A stretch of 64,000 bases of DNA from positions 1 through 64,000 of the forward strand of contig JACKPB010000011.1 in the NCBI GenBank assembly GCA_024233875.1. The letters run 5' to 3'. Origin of the DNA: Leptospiraceae bacterium. GTDB taxonomy: Bacteria > Spirochaetota > Leptospiria > Leptospirales > Leptospiraceae. Positions 35,227 through 44,772 of the stretch are shown here, in pieces (position 1 is the stretch's first letter; each line of letters opens with the position of its first letter). The notes beneath the pieces were generated by a model. That model ran no database searches. It saw only the letters and a program-made list of their open reading frames with translations, and had not been told where the DNA came from. A program made the position numbers and the translations under genes.

Positions 35227-35821
35227 CGGTTATGTACAGGTCTTTTCGGCCTTCTCCGGGAATATCCAGATAGATATGAGAATCCATTCTATACTTCTTT
35301 TTTCTAATATTATAAATCGTTTTTGGAAATGCGGGGGTTCTGTAAATGTTTTTGCATTCATCCTCCAGAGAGGACTCGGGAACCTTGGGAAAACTGAGAA
35401 TCATATTTTCTAATTGATTCGGACCGATTTTTATGGAGCCGGTGGTCAATTCCTTCTCAAAACAAATTTTATTTTTTTCGGAAATAATTTGATAGGAGGC
35501 TTTTAGGTTCTTACCGAAATCAATTGCTTCGGAAGATGTATTCTTTAAAAATAAAAAATATACCATTTCATTCTCAGTAGATGTTTTTGATGCTGTGTAG
35601 TACATCTCAAGAGAATTCAATCGAATCTTGTTTGAAATCTTTTGATTGATTTCTGATGTGGGATTCATGGCCTTCGATGCCAGGTAGAGTACAAACATAA
35701 GCAGGAGCAAATCGATAAAAAGAAGAGCATTTCTCCAACTCTTCTTTTTCTTCGGGCGATGGAGATCCTGAACATATTTTCGAAACTCTTCCGGAGATCT
35801 GGAATGATACTGTGAGCTCAT
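35213..35821 (-). CDS. Uncharacterised single-pass membrane protein
   Basis: A 202-residue protein with a basic N-terminus, one hydrophobic segment (about residues 32-50, LFIDLLLLMFVLYLASKA) and an extracytoplasmic domain of ~150 residues rich in beta-type sequence, with conserved-looking VYFLFLKNTSSEAIDFG. No family recognised. It overlaps the upstream NAD(P)HX-repair gene by four bases (ATGA) and the downstream acyl-CoA ligase by 14, so all three are translationally linked. Confidence 0.65.
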   Translation of the reverse strand: MSSQYHSRSPEEFRKYVQDLHRPKKKKSWRNALLFIDLLLLMFVLYLASKAMNPTSEINQKISNKIRLNSLEMYYTASKTSTENEMVYFLFLKNTSSEAIDFGKNLKASYQIISEKNKICFEKELTTGSIKIGPNQLENMILSFPKVPESSLEDECKNIYRTPAFPKTIYNIRKKKYRMDSHIYLDIPGEGRKDLYITDDRW

Positions 35822-37290
35822 GCAGAGTACTCTCCTTCCATAAATTCTAAAATATCAGATGCAATCGGAAATTCTTTCTTTAGCTTTTTCAGGTTTGTAT
35901 GCAGGCTTATGGATAAGAGCACTGCTTCTGTCATATCATCAGTTTTCGAGATAAATGCAGCTAGAATTCCCGTAAGAATATCCCCACTTCCCATTGTGGA
36001 TAACTTGGGTTCGGGAGAAGGAATTAAATAAACCTCACCGCGGGGAGTGCCCAAAATATTCATGGGACCTTTTGCTAATAAATAAGTAAATTTATCAATA
36101 GAAAAAGAGCGAATGAAATCAATTTCTTCCTCTATGGAGTCGAATTTTTTCCCTGCGAGAGACGAGAGTTCTCCTGCGTGAGGTGTAAGAATGGTTTTTT
36201 CGTGGAGCTTCCAATCCCGGGTGGCATGAATGGCTCCCGCATCTATGATCACAGGGATTTTTTTGTCTAAAATTTCCTGAAAATTCTGAGGAATCTCTTC
36301 CTGTCTGAGTCCCGGCCCTATGACAATTGCATTTGCTTTTGTAAAGAATTTATCGGGGGGAAGTGAGGCGTGAAAGGATTCGACCATAAAAGATCTTTCC
36401 TCTTTTGTCAATTGAATGGATGATTCCGGAGAAGGGGTGAAGATCTTGCTGATTCCTCCTCCGAGAGAATGAAAAGCCCGGCAGGAGAGTAGGATGGCAC
36501 CCGACATACCGGTAGATCCTCCAATAAAAAGGGAACTTCCGCTGGAATATTTATGAGAATCGATCTTCTTTTTTAAAATTTTCTTGTACTGTTTGGATGC
36601 AATTCTTTCTATAATATAAGTCTTTGTATTGTGTTTTTTATCAAATCTTTCTACAGGAAACCCTATTGGATGAAATGAATGTGTGATTTTATTCAGAAGA
36701 AAGAATGCATTGTTTAGTTTTCTGGATCCTACTTCTGCGAGAATATCAGATCGTACATGTGGAGAGTCCGAGTCGGGGGAGTATCCTGATGGAGTATCTA
36801 CCGAAAGAATTGTAATGGATGGAAAGTTTGATTTTAAACGATTCAGATGAAATATGATTTCAAGAATTTCCGCCCTTGGGGGACCCGAAAGTCCGGTCCC
36901 CAGAAGGCAATCTAAAATAAGAAGAGGTTTGTTTTCACCCGGGAAGGAAAGGAAAGAATTTAGATCCGAGATGGGAAAGTTTTGCAACTCTGATAGACTG
37001 AGAAACTTGCGGTAGGCTCCGGAATGATTTCCCGATTTATAGAAGAGTTGCACAGGAAATCCTCGATTGGCGAAAAGAATGGAAAGGGCAATCCCATCCC
37101 CACCATTGTTTCCCGATCCACTCAGAACAAGAATGGAATGATCAGAAAATTCCCTGTGGTACCTTTCAAATATGGCTTCTGCCGCCATTCCCATATAGCA
37201 TTCTTCGGAAAGTGGAGACTCATTCATACTCTCCCTGTCGAGGAGAAGGGATTGACTATCAGTTAAGAGAATTTCTTTATTTCCATTCAT
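35818..37290 (-). CDS. nnrD: Bifunctional NAD(P)H-hydrate epimerase/dehydratase
   Basis: Repairs damaged NAD(P)H hydrates. The N-terminal YjeF_N epimerase part shows SGSGNNGGDG, LDCLLGTGLSG and VDTPSGYSPD. The C-terminal ribokinase-like ADP/ATP-dependent dehydratase shows GGSTGMSGA, VIGPGLRQEE, ILTPHAGE and the catalytic MGSGDILTG. The reading frame is open from TTG at 37314, but the ATG at 37290 is preferred: GGAGG lies 14 bases ahead, and the ATG overlaps the upstream lipoprotein stop by 14 bases as in its neighbours. The fused two-domain form of about 490 residues is common. Confidence 0.93.
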   Translation of the reverse strand: MNGNKEILLTDSQSLLLDRESMNESPLSEECYMGMAAEAIFERYHREFSDHSILVLSGSGNNGGDGIALSILFANRGFPVQLFYKSGNHSGAYRKFLSLSELQNFPISDLNSFLSFPGENKPLLILDCLLGTGLSGPPRAEILEIIFHLNRLKSNFPSITILSVDTPSGYSPDSDSPHVRSDILAEVGSRKLNNAFFLLNKITHSFHPIGFPVERFDKKHNTKTYIIERIASKQYKKILKKKIDSHKYSSGSSLFIGGSTGMSGAILLSCRAFHSLGGGISKIFTPSPESSIQLTKEERSFMVESFHASLPPDKFFTKANAIVIGPGLRQEEIPQNFQEILDKKIPVIIDAGAIHATRDWKLHEKTILTPHAGELSSLAGKKFDSIEEEIDFIRSFSIDKFTYLLAKGPMNILGTPRGEVYLIPSPEPKLSTMGSGDILTGILAAFISKTDDMTEAVLLSISLHTNLKKLKKEFPIASDILEFMEGEYSA

Positions 37291-38386
37291 AGAGCTCGAG
37301 ATTTCCTCCCTCAATTTTTATCGAATAAAGATTGTCATTAAAATCCATATAAGTCTCTCTCCAAAGAGTTCTCTGTTTGGAAAAATCCAAACGAAAATTC
37401 TTAATATGATTTCCTTCCTTATCATGGAGTTGAATTTTCACATCATTCTTTCCCAGTCTTGTTTCCCAGATGTAAAACTCTCCGGATCCTTTGATTCCGA
37501 AGAGAATTTCAGATGGATCCTGTAATTCTTTGATAATCTCAGTAGGTTCTTTTTTATTGTATTCAAACTTATAGACCCGTCTGAATTTGAATCTTTCATC
37601 TTCCTTTCCCATGAATCGAAAGGAAAGTAAGGCGTAGTTTCCATTTTTTTCCGGAACTATATTTTCGAGTTTGATTATGTACTTACTCTCCTGATCCGGT
37701 TTGAGAATAGAAAGTTCCGATTCTGAAATCTTTCCTATGAGCTCACCATTCACAAAATATGAAAGAACCATTTCCTCAGCTATTCTATGTATGACAAAGA
37801 GCTTCTTTTTGTTGCCTATTATGATATTTTCTATGTATCGGAAAGGTGCGGTATTTTTTCCATCCAAACCGATATTGAGTATCTCATCCCTGTCATGGGT
37901 GAGAACCTGGATGTAGGAGGGAACATGGAGCATATCCCTCATCGAAAAGTATCCACTGTTCAAAAGAAAGCGATCCGAGATACTTTCATCTGTCGAAATC
38001 GCAGCGCTGATACGATTTTGAATGTAGATTTGATCATCTTCTCCCACACTGACAATTCCCGGAACCTGAAGTTTCATGTCTATTGACCGGATGTTTCCGC
38101 GTTTTCCCTGAATGTTCCCGATTATGTAGTCGAGAGTTCCATTTTTTAAAAATACTTTCAGGAGTGAATTTTTGTAATCCATGATGTATACCCTATCCAA
38201 ACTGACGGGGATTCTCATGGGGACATTGATTAGGGCATTGTTTACAAGTTCTGCCTGTAGGTTTTCCAATTCTGTTCCGATACGGATTTTGGCTATCAGG
38301 GAAGGATGAAGATCTTCAACCTTAAAACGTTCACAATTGACCAGCAATGCGATCATTAGAAATAGAGGAAAAATTCTTTTCGTCAT
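37277..38386 (-). CDS. Putative lipoprotein, beta-propeller-like
   Basis: A 369-residue protein with a signal and lipobox-like LLVNC at residues ~15-19. The mature part consists of repeated beta-type segments (RVYIMDYKNSLLKVFLKNG, QIYIQNRIS, KLFVIHRIAEEM, YALLSFRFMG, EFYIWETRLGKN), which suggests a propeller. It recalls the LIC_12708-type proteins of Leptospira beside the rimP-nusA operon (from memory). It is the first gene of a minus-strand unit continuing into nnrD. It diverges from rimP; the 226-base gap contains the small inverted repeat ATTGT-GT-ACAAT at 38452-38463. Confidence 0.65.
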   Translation of the reverse strand: MTKRIFPLFLMIALLVNCERFKVEDLHPSLIAKIRIGTELENLQAELVNNALINVPMRIPVSLDRVYIMDYKNSLLKVFLKNGTLDYIIGNIQGKRGNIRSIDMKLQVPGIVSVGEDDQIYIQNRISAAISTDESISDRFLLNSGYFSMRDMLHVPSYIQVLTHDRDEILNIGLDGKNTAPFRYIENIIIGNKKKLFVIHRIAEEMVLSYFVNGELIGKISESELSILKPDQESKYIIKLENIVPEKNGNYALLSFRFMGKEDERFKFRRVYKFEYNKKEPTEIIKELQDPSEILFGIKGSGEFYIWETRLGKNDVKIQLHDKEGNHIKNFRLDFSKQRTLWRETYMDFNDNLYSIKIEGGNLELYEWK

Positions 38387-38612
38387 TCAGCCCTTCTTCG
38401 GTCTTTTCAGCTAGAGTTAATTTTTTCCTTTACAATACAAGTTAGTTTTTTATTGTGTACAATTTAACCACTAGCTTTTTGGTTTCTGTTGTTTCAGACT
38501 TCTACACAGGTAGGGTCTTTGCCTTCTCTCGTTTTTTCTGCCCACATACAAGCAGATAGAGTGACTGGATTAAAAGCCAGAACTATAGGGTTATTGGTAT
38601 AGGATTATAGGA
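38387..38612. promoter_or_regulatory. Divergent promoter region, lipoprotein and rimP
   Basis: The only upstream region for both the minus-strand lipoprotein operon and the rimP-to-pnp operon. It holds a short palindrome ATTGT-GT-ACAAT (38452-38463) and AGGATTATAGGATTG just at the rimP start. No -35/-10 could be fixed with confidence. Confidence 0.4.
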
Positions 38613-39095
38613 TTGATCGATTTTGAATCTATGAAAAGAGTCGTAGAAGAGGTCTTAGTACCACCTGTTCAATTGTACTCCCTGAAAGTGAAAAAATCTG
38701 GGAACAATACTCTTATAGAAGTGGATTTAGACAATATCGAGCATAAATTCGGGTCTGTAACTCTCGGAGATTGCGAAGATGTTGCCAGGAAAATCCAGTC
38801 TAAATTGGATGAGACGGAGCCTTCGGCGATCTATACATTGAATGTATCTTCTGCCGGAGCAGAACGGGAATTGAAACTCCCCTCAGATTTACATAGATTC
38901 AAAGAACTCCCAATTCGCTTGGCTTTTCAGGATGGGGAGGGGAAATCATGGAATCACGTGGTAAAAGTGAAAGAGATTGAAGGGGATGATATCATTGTTG
39001 AAACTTACAGTAGTAAGAAAGCAAAGCAGAAATCCAAAATTTTCACACTTAAAATCAAGGATATTTTAAAGGGGAATCTATATTTAGATATATAA
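38613..39095 (+). CDS. rimP: Ribosome maturation factor RimP
   Basis: Required for 30S subunit maturation. Matches RimP in VPPVQLYSLKVKKSGNNTLIEVDLD (in parts), GDCEDVARKIQSKLDE and NVSSAGAERELKLP. The length (160 aa) is normal. The start is TTG at 38613, with AGGA eight bases ahead; the next in-frame start, ATG at 38631, would cut six residues ahead of the first conserved helix and is possible. One base separates it from nusA, the standard neighbour. Confidence 0.93.
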   Translation: MIDFESMKRVVEEVLVPPVQLYSLKVKKSGNNTLIEVDLDNIEHKFGSVTLGDCEDVARKIQSKLDETEPSAIYTLNVSSAGAERELKLPSDLHRFKELPIRLAFQDGEGKSWNHVVKVKEIEGDDIIVETYSSKKAKQKSKIFTLKIKDILKGNLYLDI

Positions 39096-39096
39096 T

Positions 39097-40482
39097 ATGG
39101 CATCTAGAAATCCTGCAAATGAAATCAATTTATTTGAAGCTGTTCAGCAATTCTGCTCGGAAAGAGGGCTTACAAAAGATTCTGTATTGAATGTAATCAA
39201 AGAATCTTTAATCGCCGCTTATAAGAAAAAACTCGGAGTAGAAAATACCGAAGAACTCGAAATTCATGTTGAGTTTGGTGATAAAAATGAAGTGATGTTG
39301 ATTGTCCCCAAAACTGTTGTCGAAGAAAAGTCTGAGAATCCTCTGGAGATAAGCCTGGCAGAAGCCAAATTGATCGAGCCGGAGACAAACGTAGGTGAAA
39401 TCATTCAATTCAAAGAAAAGCCCGTAGAACTTTCCCGAATCGTTTCCAATCAAGCCCGACAGATGGTTTTTCAAAGACTGAAAGAAATGGAAAGGGATCA
39501 GCTCTTCAATGAGTACAAAGAGAAAGAAGGGGAGCTAACCCACGGATACTTTCAGAGATGGATTGACAAAGATATCATGAGCATAGATCTCGGAAAAGTG
39601 GAAGGGATCATGCCCCGCAAAGAGCAGAATCCCGGTGAAAAGTACAAAAATGGAGATAGGCTCAAAGCGATTATCTCCCGGGTAGAGATCCGAAGAGATA
39701 GATACAAAGACAATGGACTTGTCATTATTCTTTCCAGAGCTTCTGGGGATTTTGTAAAAAAACTTTTTGAAATGGAAATCCCTGAAATCTACGATGAGAT
39801 CGTTAGAATCGTGGATATTGCTAGAATACCCTCCATTCGAACCAAGATAGTGGTTCAGGCGAGTAGGGGTGACATTGATCCTGTAGGTGCCTGTGTAGGT
39901 ATGAAAGGCGTCAGAATTCAGTCTATAGTAAGAGAACTCGGAAATGAAAGGATAGATATCATTCAGTATTCAGAAGATCCGATTGAATACATTAAAAACT
40001 TGATCTCCCCTGCAAAACCTGTAGAAGTTAAGGTAGATCATCAAAATCGTGAGGCTCTCATTGTTGTGCCGGATGATGCTCTTTCTCTAGCGATTGGTAC
40101 CTCCGGTTCTAATGTAAAATTAGCCGTCCAATTGTGTAAGTATAAGATTGATATAAAATCTCAATCACAATACAACGAAGACATGACATCTCCGGAAGCC
40201 AGAGAGCGATTGGAAAGACTTTTCAATCCGAATCTTGCAGACGAGTATGAAAATGAGGAAGAATATGAAGATGAAGAAGATGAAGGTACAGATCTGAGTG
40301 AAATTCCTAATTTGAGCAATCGTATAATAGACTTGCTTAAAAATGGTGGGATCAACGATGTGGAGACATTAATAGACATGAGTCTGGATGAACTGGCTAA
40401 GACGCCCGGTATTGGGATTCGAACAGCAGAACAAATCATGAAATTATTAAGAGAAAGTGTGGAACTGGTAGAAGAAGCATAA
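39097..40482 (+). CDS. nusA: Transcription termination/antitermination factor NusA
   Basis: Binds RNA polymerase and RNA to control pausing and termination. The N-terminal domain is about 1-130, then the S1 region with GELTHGYFQRW and DIGKVEGIMPRKEQ-type sequence, and two KH domains (DPVGACVGMKGVRIQSI; VDHQNREALIVVPDDALSLAIG). A strongly acidic linker (EYENEEEYEDEEDEG) and one helix-hairpin-helix repeat at the C-terminus (NGGINDVETLIDMS, TPGIGIRTAEQI) follow. It sits in the conserved rimP-nusA-infB order. Confidence 0.96.
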   Translation: MASRNPANEINLFEAVQQFCSERGLTKDSVLNVIKESLIAAYKKKLGVENTEELEIHVEFGDKNEVMLIVPKTVVEEKSENPLEISLAEAKLIEPETNVGEIIQFKEKPVELSRIVSNQARQMVFQRLKEMERDQLFNEYKEKEGELTHGYFQRWIDKDIMSIDLGKVEGIMPRKEQNPGEKYKNGDRLKAIISRVEIRRDRYKDNGLVIILSRASGDFVKKLFEMEIPEIYDEIVRIVDIARIPSIRTKIVVQASRGDIDPVGACVGMKGVRIQSIVRELGNERIDIIQYSEDPIEYIKNLISPAKPVEVKVDHQNREALIVVPDDALSLAIGTSGSNVKLAVQLCKYKIDIKSQSQYNEDMTSPEARERLERLFNPNLADEYENEEEYEDEEDEGTDLSEIPNLSNRIIDLLKNGGINDVETLIDMSLDELAKTPGIGIRTAEQIMKLLRESVELVEEA

Positions 40483-40499
40483 GTATTTTTGAAGGATAT

Positions 40500-43163
40500 A
40501 TGGAAGAAATAAAAAAAAATAAAGAGTCAACTATTAAACAACAACTCGGTGGTGGTGAAGGTAAGGCCAAGAAGAAGATTGTTATCAAGAAAAAGTCTCA
40601 TCCGGGTGAGAGCCAATCTTCCAAATCACAACAGAGTGGAAATAAATTAGATGATCTGATCAAAAAAGAGTTGGTTTCATCAGGAAATCCTACTCAGAAA
40701 GATTCAGAAGATTCAAAACCTCATCGACCTGAGCATAGCTCACGTTCGCAGGATACTTCCAAATCTCCAACCTCCCCAAAACTGGGAGAGCAAAAAGAAA
40801 AGCAGATCATTATACAACAGAGTATTCACAGGCAGCCACACAGCAACAAACAACAGGGAAATCCCACACATGAACGAACTCCCGGGCAACAGCATCCACA
40901 TCCGAAGCCACAGCAGGGAGGGGCGGGTTCCCAGGCTCCCTCTCAAAAACAGGAGCATCCCAATTCGAATTCATTTCTAAATAGAAATCCTGATCGAAAT
41001 CCTATCGTTTCGAGACCTACTCAGAGACCTAATTTTTCAGGTGGTTCGGGTGGTGGGCCGAATCGTGGTACCGGTGGTGCCGGAACCGGCCCCAATCGGG
41101 GAACCGGTGGAAATCAGGGGAATTATCGCGGTGGAGGACCGAATCGCGGAAATTTCCAGAATCGACAGGGTGGCGGTGGAACCGGTGGAAATCCAAACTT
41201 CAGAAACAAGGGTCCCGGTACAGGGACAGGTGGATTTGGCGGTGGAGGAATTGAAATTCCAAAAGACTCCGGTGCTTCTTCTCAACGAAAAAGAAGTTCT
41301 TTTTCCGGTGATAAGAACAAATCTAAGGAAGTTGAAAAGGGAGTAGAAAACTCCAAATTCTTCAAACAGATGATCGGAAAGAAGCAACTCGCCAGTCTTT
41401 CCGGAACAACAGTTCCCAAAGAAATATCTATTATGGAAAATATCCAGGTTGGAGAGTTGGCTAAGAAGTTAAATCTCAAACCGAATGATGTGATTGCCAA
41501 ACTTATGAAAATGGGTGTGATGGTGACCATCAATAATATTATAGATAGTGATACAGCAATACTTCTGGCAGATGAATACGGTTGTAAGGTGAAAATCGTC
41601 TCTCTATATGAAGAGACAGTGATTCAGGAAGAGTCAGAAAATCAGGAAGATTACATCATCCGACCACCCGTTGTAACAATCATGGGTCACGTGGATCACG
41701 GTAAGACAAAACTTCTGGACACTATCCGAACCAGTTCGGTGATTGATACTGAATCCGGTGGAATCACCCAACACATAGGTGCCTACCAGGTTGTCACTCA
41801 TAGAGGAGCAATTACCTTCCTCGATACTCCCGGTCACGAAGCATTTACTGCTATGAGAGCCAGAGGAGCATCTGTAACCGATATCGTTGTTCTGGTTGTG
41901 GCTGCTGATGATGGTGTGAAACCACAGACTATGGAAGCGATCAATCACGCCCGTGATGCAAAAGTTCCCATAATCGTAGCCATCAATAAAGTCGATTTGC
42001 CTTCTGCCAACCCTGACAAAGTAATGCAGGAACTTTCCAATTTGGATCTCATGGCTGAAGAATGGGGTGGTTCTACTATTACCTGTAAGATTTCAGCAAA
42101 AGAAAAGATAGGAATCGAAAATCTCCTTGAGATGATTTTAGTTCAATCCGAAGTCCTGGAATTAAAAGCCAACCCAAATCGAAATGCCAAAGGAACCATC
42201 ATAGAAGCCAAATTGGATCCCGGTCGCGGGCCTGTTGCTACTGTTTTGATTCAAAATGGAACACTCAAAGTAGGTTCTCCATTCTTAGCTGGGATTCATG
42301 CCGGAAAAGTAAGAGCTATGTATGATGATCATGGAAAGAATCTCATGACAGCTCCCCCCGCCTGTCCTGTGCTCGTGACAGGATTGGATGCAGTTCCCGA
42401 AGCCGGAGACCCCTTTGATGTGATTCGTGATGAAAAAGAAGCCAGAAATATTTCTCAGCATAGAAAAGAATTCCAAAGAATCGGACAGGCGGCCAATACA
42501 GTTCGGGTAACTTTAGACAATATGAATGAAATTATTCAACAGGGTGCACTCAAAGAACTCAAGATCATCATCAAGTCCGATGTGAGGGGTTCTGCCGAAG
42601 CAATCAAAGAAGCCCTTGAGAAACTTTCCACACCTGATGTTAAGCTTACTGTAATTCATGCCGGTACAGGTCAGATCATCGATACGGATGTGATGTTAGC
42701 CTCCGCTTCGAATGCGATCATTGTCGGTTTCCATGTTCGGGCAAATCCCAGAACTCTTGCGCTTTCCGAAAAAGAAGGTGTCACTATCAAGTACTACAGT
42801 ATCATCTATGATGTAACTGCAGACATAAAAGCATCGATGGAAGGTCTACTCGAACCGGAGAAGAAAGAAAACATTACAGCCAAATTGGATATACGGGAAG
42901 TCTTCAAAATCTCCAAAGTCGGAAACATTGCTGGTTGTATGGTTACCTCCGGAAAGATTCACAAGAGCAATTTTGTTCGTGTCATCCGTGATAACATAGT
43001 GATTTTTGATGGTAAGATGAAATCTCTCCGTCGTATGAAAGATGATGTTACTGAAGTTGCTACAGGTTTTGAATGTGGTGTCTTCCTTGAAGGATTCAAT
43101 GATTTCGAAATCGGAGATGAATTGGAAGTCTACGAAGTTCAGGAAGTAGCCAGAAAGCTATAA
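40500..43163 (+). CDS. infB: Translation initiation factor IF-2
   Basis: The GTPase that brings initiator tRNA to the ribosome. A very long disordered N-terminus (about residues 1-290) is Lys/Gln/His-rich at first, then Gly/Asn/Arg-rich with three PNRG-containing repeats. The IF2_N domain (VGELAKKLNLKPNDVIAKLM) follows, then the GTPase with GHVDHGKT (about 395), DTPGHEAF, NKVDLP and SAKEKIG, and domains II-IV to the end. The length (887 aa) is close to Leptospira homologues. RBS AAGGA lies upstream of the ATG. It is co-transcribed with nusA, rbfA and truB. Confidence 0.97.
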   Translation: MEEIKKNKESTIKQQLGGGEGKAKKKIVIKKKSHPGESQSSKSQQSGNKLDDLIKKELVSSGNPTQKDSEDSKPHRPEHSSRSQDTSKSPTSPKLGEQKEKQIIIQQSIHRQPHSNKQQGNPTHERTPGQQHPHPKPQQGGAGSQAPSQKQEHPNSNSFLNRNPDRNPIVSRPTQRPNFSGGSGGGPNRGTGGAGTGPNRGTGGNQGNYRGGGPNRGNFQNRQGGGGTGGNPNFRNKGPGTGTGGFGGGGIEIPKDSGASSQRKRSSFSGDKNKSKEVEKGVENSKFFKQMIGKKQLASLSGTTVPKEISIMENIQVGELAKKLNLKPNDVIAKLMKMGVMVTINNIIDSDTAILLADEYGCKVKIVSLYEETVIQEESENQEDYIIRPPVVTIMGHVDHGKTKLLDTIRTSSVIDTESGGITQHIGAYQVVTHRGAITFLDTPGHEAFTAMRARGASVTDIVVLVVAADDGVKPQTMEAINHARDAKVPIIVAINKVDLPSANPDKVMQELSNLDLMAEEWGGSTITCKISAKEKIGIENLLEMILVQSEVLELKANPNRNAKGTIIEAKLDPGRGPVATVLIQNGTLKVGSPFLAGIHAGKVRAMYDDHGKNLMTAPPACPVLVTGLDAVPEAGDPFDVIRDEKEARNISQHRKEFQRIGQAANTVRVTLDNMNEIIQQGALKELKIIIKSDVRGSAEAIKEALEKLSTPDVKLTVIHAGTGQIIDTDVMLASASNAIIVGFHVRANPRTLALSEKEGVTIKYYSIIYDVTADIKASMEGLLEPEKKENITAKLDIREVFKISKVGNIAGCMVTSGKIHKSNFVRVIRDNIVIFDGKMKSLRRMKDDVTEVATGFECGVFLEGFNDFEIGDELEVYEVQEVARKL
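41037..41250 (+). repeat. Gly/Asn/Arg-rich coding repeats in infB
   Basis: Within infB, codons for GGGPNRGTGG-like units recur three times (about 41052-41070, 41088-41106, 41133-41148), followed by Gly-rich filler. The DNA is locally GC-rich against its neighbours and prone to slippage, so repeat number may vary between strains. Confidence 0.6.
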
Positions 43164-43166
43164 GAA

Positions 43167-43538
43167 ATGGATGCAATCAGAAAAAAGCGGATAGAGGCTG
43201 AAATCATCCGCACTCTAGGAACCGTATTTGTCTCCGGGAAAGTAAAAGATCCCGGGATAGGTATGGTTTCCTTGCATAGAGCAGAATTGGCAGAAGATTT
43301 GAGTGTAGTGAAGATCTGGGTGACCAGTTACATAGAAGAAAGAGAAAAAGGAAAATTTCTCACTTCTTTGAAAAGAGCATCCGGTTTTTTACAGCACATC
43401 CTGGCAAAAGAACTGAAACTCAGGCAAACACCCCGAATCGTATTCAAATGGGATGACAACTATATCAAATCACTGGAAGTGAACGCACTCATCGATGAAT
43501 TGGCTCCGAAGGTCAAAGATGAACCCATTGACGAGTAA
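43167..43538 (+). CDS. rbfA: Ribosome-binding factor A
   Basis: A cold-adaptation and 16S rRNA maturation factor with a single KH-like domain. MDAIRKKRIEAEIIRTLG, DPGIGMVSLHRAELAEDLSVVKIWV (in parts) and LRQTPRIVFKWDDNY match RbfA. The length (123 aa) is normal. It starts three bases after infB. Its last 20 bases overlap the preferred truB start. Confidence 0.95.
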   Translation: MDAIRKKRIEAEIIRTLGTVFVSGKVKDPGIGMVSLHRAELAEDLSVVKIWVTSYIEEREKGKFLTSLKRASGFLQHILAKELKLRQTPRIVFKWDDNYIKSLEVNALIDELAPKVKDEPIDE

Positions 43539-44430
43539 AGAGATCCCCCATTCAGGTTTTCTTCTGATCAATAAACATAGAGGAATCACATCTTCCGATC
43601 TGGTTCTGAAAATAAAACGAATTCTAAAGCTCAAAAAAATAGGTCATACAGGCACTCTTGATAAGAATGCAGAAGGACTCATGATCCTACCTTTTGGGAA
43701 CTATACATCCTTCTCATCCATTCTTCTCGGACAGGACAAGGCCTATTTGGCAGAGATTTTGCCCGGAAAATCTACAGATAGTGGGGACCTGGATGGGAAT
43801 TTTATTGAAGAATGGGAAGAAGCGAAGGTTCGAGAAGTTTTCGAAAAAAATTCAGATGTCTGGAGAAATGAATTCAATGAGATTCTGAAATGGAAAACAC
43901 AAATTCCCCCTAAGATTTCTGCCATCAAAAATGCCGGGAAGAGACAATCCGATTTGTTTCGTAAAAATATTGAATTTGAAGACAGAATTCGAGATATAAA
44001 TATTTTGAGCCTAAACTTGGAGCACTGGAGTTCTCTTTGCATCCGATTCCAAATTCGTGTGAGTTCCGGAACATACATTCGAAAAATCGCTATTGACTTA
44101 TCTGAAAAATGGGGAATTCCACTTGTCATTCAAAAATTGAAACGTACAGAAATTGGAGACCTCACTCTAGAAGAAGCTAGCACTCTAAACGAAATTTCAG
44201 AAGGAAAGCTGCCCAAATTTTACTCCTTAGATGAAATTCTTCAGATGGATAAAGTAGAAGTGACTTATCCGGAGGAGAGAAAGATCTTAAATGGAAATTT
44301 TATACAAATGGATCATGTTCCGCATTCCGATTTTCTATTGATAAACCAGGATAATAAAATTCTTGCCTGGGCCAATGGGGAAGGCTCAGGAATTTATAAA
44401 TACAAAAAAGTTTTTTCAAACCCGAATTAA
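43519..44430 (+). CDS. truB: tRNA pseudouridine(55) synthase
   Basis: Makes pseudouridine 55 in the T-loop of tRNAs. GFLLINKHRGITSSDLV, then the catalytic Asp48 in IGHTGTLDKNAEGLM, YLAEILPGKSTDSGDLDG, PPKISAIKNAGKR and SSGTYIRKIAIDL are TruB hallmarks. The frame is open from ATG at 43495, but the ATG at 43519 is preferred since GAAGG lies six bases ahead of it. The C-terminal PUA-like part (EERKILNGNFIQMD) is present. It lies between rbfA and rpsO as in many bacteria. Confidence 0.94.
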   Translation: MNPLTSKEIPHSGFLLINKHRGITSSDLVLKIKRILKLKKIGHTGTLDKNAEGLMILPFGNYTSFSSILLGQDKAYLAEILPGKSTDSGDLDGNFIEEWEEAKVREVFEKNSDVWRNEFNEILKWKTQIPPKISAIKNAGKRQSDLFRKNIEFEDRIRDINILSLNLEHWSSLCIRFQIRVSSGTYIRKIAIDLSEKWGIPLVIQKLKRTEIGDLTLEEASTLNEISEGKLPKFYSLDEILQMDKVEVTYPEERKILNGNFIQMDHVPHSDFLLINQDNKILAWANGEGSGIYKYKKVFSNPN

Positions 44431-44492
44431 TTATTTGTTTATTCAAATCCAAGCGAAAATATTGTGGTAAATAATACTATTAGAATAGAACT

Positions 44493-44759
44493 ATGATAAC
44501 TAAAGAAAATAAAACTACTATAATCCAAGATCATCAAAAACACAATTCCGATACGGGATCAGCAGAAGTTCAAATTTCCTTGATCAACGCCAGAATCAAT
44601 GATCTGAACATTCATTTCAAAGCTAATAAGAAAGATCACCAATCCCGACGTGGATTGTTGAAATTAGTGAGTCAAAGAAAAAGATTACTGAATTACTTAA
44701 AGAAATCGGATCTTAACAGATATAGAAACTTAATCCAGAAACTAGGCCTCAGAAAGTAA
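44493..44759 (+). CDS. rpsO: 30S ribosomal protein S15
   Basis: The primary 16S rRNA-binding protein of the 30S platform. HNSDTGSAEVQISLINARI, HFKANKKDHQSRRGLLKLVSQR (in parts) and RLLNYLKKSDLNRY are diagnostic. The length (88 aa) is exact for S15. A 62-base AT-rich gap separates it from truB, so it may have its own promoter; 13 bases separate it from pnp, the usual partner. No strong Shine-Dalgarno is seen, and autoregulation by S15 binding its own leader is known in other bacteria. Confidence 0.97.
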   Translation: MITKENKTTIIQDHQKHNSDTGSAEVQISLINARINDLNIHFKANKKDHQSRRGLLKLVSQRKRLLNYLKKSDLNRYRNLIQKLGLRK

Positions 44760-44772
44760 GGGGCACGACTGG

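Noticed and set aside
43495..43518. Upstream ATG for truB
   Set aside because: The later ATG at 43519 has GAAGG six bases ahead and begins nearer the conserved region.
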